In this document: positions 61,266-64,000 of the stretch, piece by piece
How the letters are laid out: every line of letters begins with the position of its first letter
Position numbering within the stretch: position 1 is the first letter of the stretch
Assembly: GCA_008711295.1 (NCBI GenBank)
Contig: VUYV01000613.1
Location: forward strand, 124,001-188,000
Source: Anarhynchus alexandrinus
Lineage: Eukaryota; Chordata; Aves; Charadriiformes; Charadriidae
Direction of reading: 5' to 3'
Length of the DNA stretch: 64,000 nt
The notes under the pieces: model-generated
What the model was told of the DNA's origin: nothing
Database searches by the model: none
Seen by the model: only the letters and a program-made list of their open reading frames with translations
Made by a program: the position numbers and the translations under genes

Positions 61266-62142
61266 CACATGGCAGGAGAATTTAGAAGATGAATGAATTA
61301 GTGGTTGTTGAGGTTTTTCCTGTGTTATGATTAAAATGGCCATTAAAAAAAGCTCATTTAGCTATTAATTCCTTTACCCAGATATGAAGAGAAACAGCGT
61401 TTGTAGGAAGAGTCAGTCTGTTTCATGAGATACAGTGATATTCGAGGTCAGGTTTACTGGATAATACACAGTAAGCAAATTACCAGGCCATACCTCAAAG
61501 AATAAAAACAAATTAATTAAACAACTACTTATACCACAGAAGATCTTCTGCGGGTAGAAGAAAGGGAACAGAGAAAACATGGTTGCATACGCAGATTACA
61601 TCCTATTTCATAGGCACAAGGAAAGTGTAGTGACAGTCCTACTTCAGATCTTTCTTAAGTTCCAGCTTTGCAGCTTGCTATCATTCTGTAAACACAATCA
61701 ACTTAAAATATGTGTATTAAATTACATAGTTTAACGTTTTGTATCACTTCCTTGTTTCTTGATAGTTACTTTCAACAGACAAAGTATACACAAATATAAC
61801 AACCCAAGACTTCTTGCCAACTGCACATACAAACAAGGCAGACTCTGCAGATGGTAACAAACAATTACAGTTTTCTGGATGTCCTCATCACACCCCTCTT
61901 TCAGAGACATTGATGATTACACCAATATGAATACTTAAAAGCTCTAAGGTGTCACATATGAAGTATGTGAGGAGACAACAAAAAGATAGTTAAAAGCTAC
62001 TTTTTTCCTTACATACATATATATTTACAAATATATACTATACATATTCAAACATTTACTTCCAGTGTTCTTTAAATTTCCTCTAATGATATCTGACCCC
62101 CTTCCCAAACTACAACTGTTTCCACGTTCACTTTCCAATATA

Positions 62143-62190
62143 TCAAAAAAAAAAAAAAAAAAANAAAAAAACACCACAAAAAAACCCACA
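62143..62190. repeat. Poly(A) / A-rich simple sequence with one N
   Basis: About 20 A, an N at 62164, seven more A, then A-rich with CAC interruptions. The undetermined base is a typical homopolymer sequencing failure. Confidence 0.9.
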
Positions 62191-62674
62191 AAAAACCCAA
62201 CCAGCCCCAACCACAAATCCCTGCAACAGAAAAAAATACAACTAAATCACACGGGCTCTTCCCTGGTTACATACTCAAGAATTAACGTTTTCCATACTGT
62301 CCATACTGTAGAAGATACCCAGTTTTGAGGTTAAATAAATCCTATGAAGATAAAACAAAACACAATGGAAAGGCAGGTTTTTCTTTTCCCTCTCCTGTCT
62401 CTAAATAGAAAAGAAAAATAAACTGAAAACAACTTGTGAGATGGCTTTCTTATATTTTGCTTTAGATACACTCCTGAACAGTTAAGGAAAAGCTAGTAAT
62501 TCTAGAAGAGTCTCTCTGACTAAACAGCCTTTAAACACCTATAGTTGATCAGCTCATGCAAATCAGAGGGCAAAAGGTACAATATATCTTCAGCAGTGAT
62601 GCACTTTACACCAACGACACCTATTTTATGAGAGAAAAACTACTAAAGATTTAATGGTGCCAATTAAAGAAGCC

Positions 62675-62760
62675 AAGAGTTTGCATGGCTCAATAGCTGA
62701 GTCATAGACCTTTTGCCTATAATAGGTTCCATTATAGCCCTGAGCTCAAGCTGTGGGAAG
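62675..62760 (+). repeat. Possible tRNA-derived SINE relic
   Basis: TGGCTCAATAGCTGAG resembles a pol III A box and AGGTTCCATTATAGCC a decayed B box, about 40 bases apart as in tRNA-derived SINEs. No poly(A) tail or full tRNA fold is evident. It could be chance. Confidence 0.3.
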
Positions 62761-63328
62761 AGGATTGCAGATGAGTAAGAGGAATTAGTGTTTTTAAATG
62801 TTATTGCAAAGGAAGGTGTCCTTTAAGCATTAGGCAGCTGCGACACTAGCAGCAGTAGAGCAGCTTGCGCTTACTCAGAATCCTAGTTTTAAATGAGATG
62901 CTCAGAAATTTGTGGACACCTCACAACTTCAAAACGCTATCAAGGAAATTAAGCCCATCAGTGTAAAGACCTCACAAATTTGACTAACATTTCATATGCA
63001 TTTCCAAACTTGAAATACTTCAGTACTTGTAAATTCTGTGCTATCTTATTAACCCCAATTTTTGATATTCATTTATCCTTAAATAAAATAAGGTAAGACT
63101 GTGTAGCTGAAGACTAAAGTAGTTTGTCCTTAACCATAGGACGTCTATAAACAACTGGTGCAATGTACAATGAGGAAAAGAAAATTAAAACGTTAATGTG
63201 CTTCTCAAGATGGCTCCCAGTAAACCCAGGGAAGTATTTGTGCCATAGTCCAATATTGTGCACAAATCTGATCATCCACATCAACAACAATTAGACCTCA
63301 GACACAGGTATGGATTATCTTGAAGGAG

Positions 63329-63824
63329 AATCATAGAATGGTTAGAGTTGGAAGTGACCTTAAAGATCACCTAGTTCCAACACCCCTGCCATGGGCAGGG
63401 TCACCTTCTACTAGACAAGGTTGCTCAAAGCCCCATCCAGCCTGGCCTTGAACACTTCCAGGGATGGGGCATCCACAACCTCTCTGGGCAACCTGTTCCA
63501 GTGTCTCACCACCCTCAGGGTAAAGAATTTCTTCCTAATATCTAATCTAAATCTACCCTCCTCCAGTTCAAAAACACTACCCCTCATCCTGTCACTACAC
63601 CCGCTGATAAAGAGTCCGTCCCCATCCTTCCTGTAGGCTCCCTTTAGGTACTGGAAGGCTGCTACACAGTCTTCCCGGAGCTGTCCCTTCTCCAGGCTGT
63701 CTCTCTGCCCCAACTCTCTCAGCCTGTCCTCATAGCAGAGGTGCTCCAGCCCTCTGATCATCTTCGTGGCCCTCTTCTAGACTTGGTCCAACACGTCCAT
63801 GTCCTTCTTGTTAGGGGCCCCAGA
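63329..63824 (-). mobile_element. CR1 LINE 3' part with C-terminal coding remnant
   Basis: About 500 bp of CR1 in the CHD7 orientation. The 3' end at 63329 shows AATCATAGAATGGTTAGAG and GGAAGTGACCTTAAAGATCA. A 116-codon remnant of the C-terminal part of the CR1 polyprotein is open at 63411-63761, including LEHLCYEDRLRELG and [18 protein letters not shown]. It lacks the reverse-transcriptase core, so it cannot move itself. It differs clearly from the copy at 12212-13540, indicating a different CR1 subfamily. Confidence 0.9.
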
Positions 63825-64000
63825 GAAGGCTAAAGGGAATTTTACTCACTTTAGACAAACTTCTGTTTATGAAAACATTGGCAGATCCTAATACAGGAAA
63901 TAAAAAGAATTAAAATAGGTAAAATTGGCATCAGAGCAAACTGAGTATAAAACCAGTGACTAATACATTTAGGATAGAAAGACAGATGCCTGTTCCAACA

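Larger units (their letters stand above)
48009..64000 (-). other. CHD7 intron 2 (partial, 16 kb)
   Basis: From the exon 3 acceptor to the window end. The preceding exon, expected to encode about 555 residues, would appear as a very long open frame and is absent, so it lies beyond 64000. Recognised content: a small CR1 at about 51953, a solo LTR at 57971-58711, possible MIR and tRNA-SINE relics near 61210 and 62675, poly(A) near 62143, and a CR1 at 63329-63824. The remainder shows nothing recognisable. Confidence 0.85.

Noticed and set aside
48009..64000. Presence of the large first coding exon of CHD7 in the window
   Set aside because: That exon should give an open frame of several hundred codons rich in Gln, Pro, Met and Gly on the minus strand. 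No such frame occurs here.

Overview
The window is vertebrate genomic DNA, almost certainly from a bird. It carries several CR1 retroposons whose 3' ends show the ATTCTATG-type terminal repeat, an ERVL-type solo LTR with the TGTCCTGGTTT end seen in many avian LTRs, and a MIR-type relic. The coding exons are very close to amniote CHD7. I cannot name the species.

One gene accounts for all the coding sequence I can support: CHD7, an ATP-dependent chromatin remodeller of the CHD6-9 class, on the minus strand. Twenty-two consecutive exons lie between 48008 and 523. They correspond to human coding exons 3-24 as I remember that numbering. All have GT..AG borders and compatible phases, and they join into one frame of 3,623 nt (about 1,207 codons) with no stop. 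In order they encode: the Lys/Pro-rich N-terminal region (exons 3-5), two chromodomains (6-10), the first ATPase lobe with Walker A and DEAH (11-14), the bridge (15), the second lobe (16-18), the post-ATPase linker (19-21), and the start of the SANT/SLIDE-like DNA-binding region (21-24). The first large coding exon lies beyond 64000, and exon 25 onward lies below position 1.

The rest is intron. 1-8.4 kb holds exons 24-16. 8.4-14.1 kb is intron 15, with a 1.3 kb CR1 copy that keeps a recognisable reverse transcriptase. 14.1-18.5 kb holds exons 15-13, with a MIR relic in intron 13. 18.5-24.5 kb is intron 12, with an ancient LINE relic, a short CR1, and an unexplained stretch with few stop codons. 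24.5-29.7 kb packs exons 12-7, and 29.7-39.4 kb holds exons 6-4. 39.4-47.6 kb is intron 3, which contains a striking CpG-rich island with a sequencing gap and a near-identical 92-bp duplication. 47.6-48.0 kb is exon 3. 48.0-64.0 kb is part of intron 2, with a small CR1 between two similar flanks, a complete 741-bp solo LTR with a 5-bp target duplication, and a CR1 near the right end.

I found no bacterial-type system, CRISPR array, tRNA, rRNA or second protein gene. The most interesting unexplained item is the CpG island inside intron 3. It carries CCAAT, X-box and E-box motifs and could be an internal or antisense promoter. Comparisons with human or canonical CR1 sequence are from memory, not from alignment.
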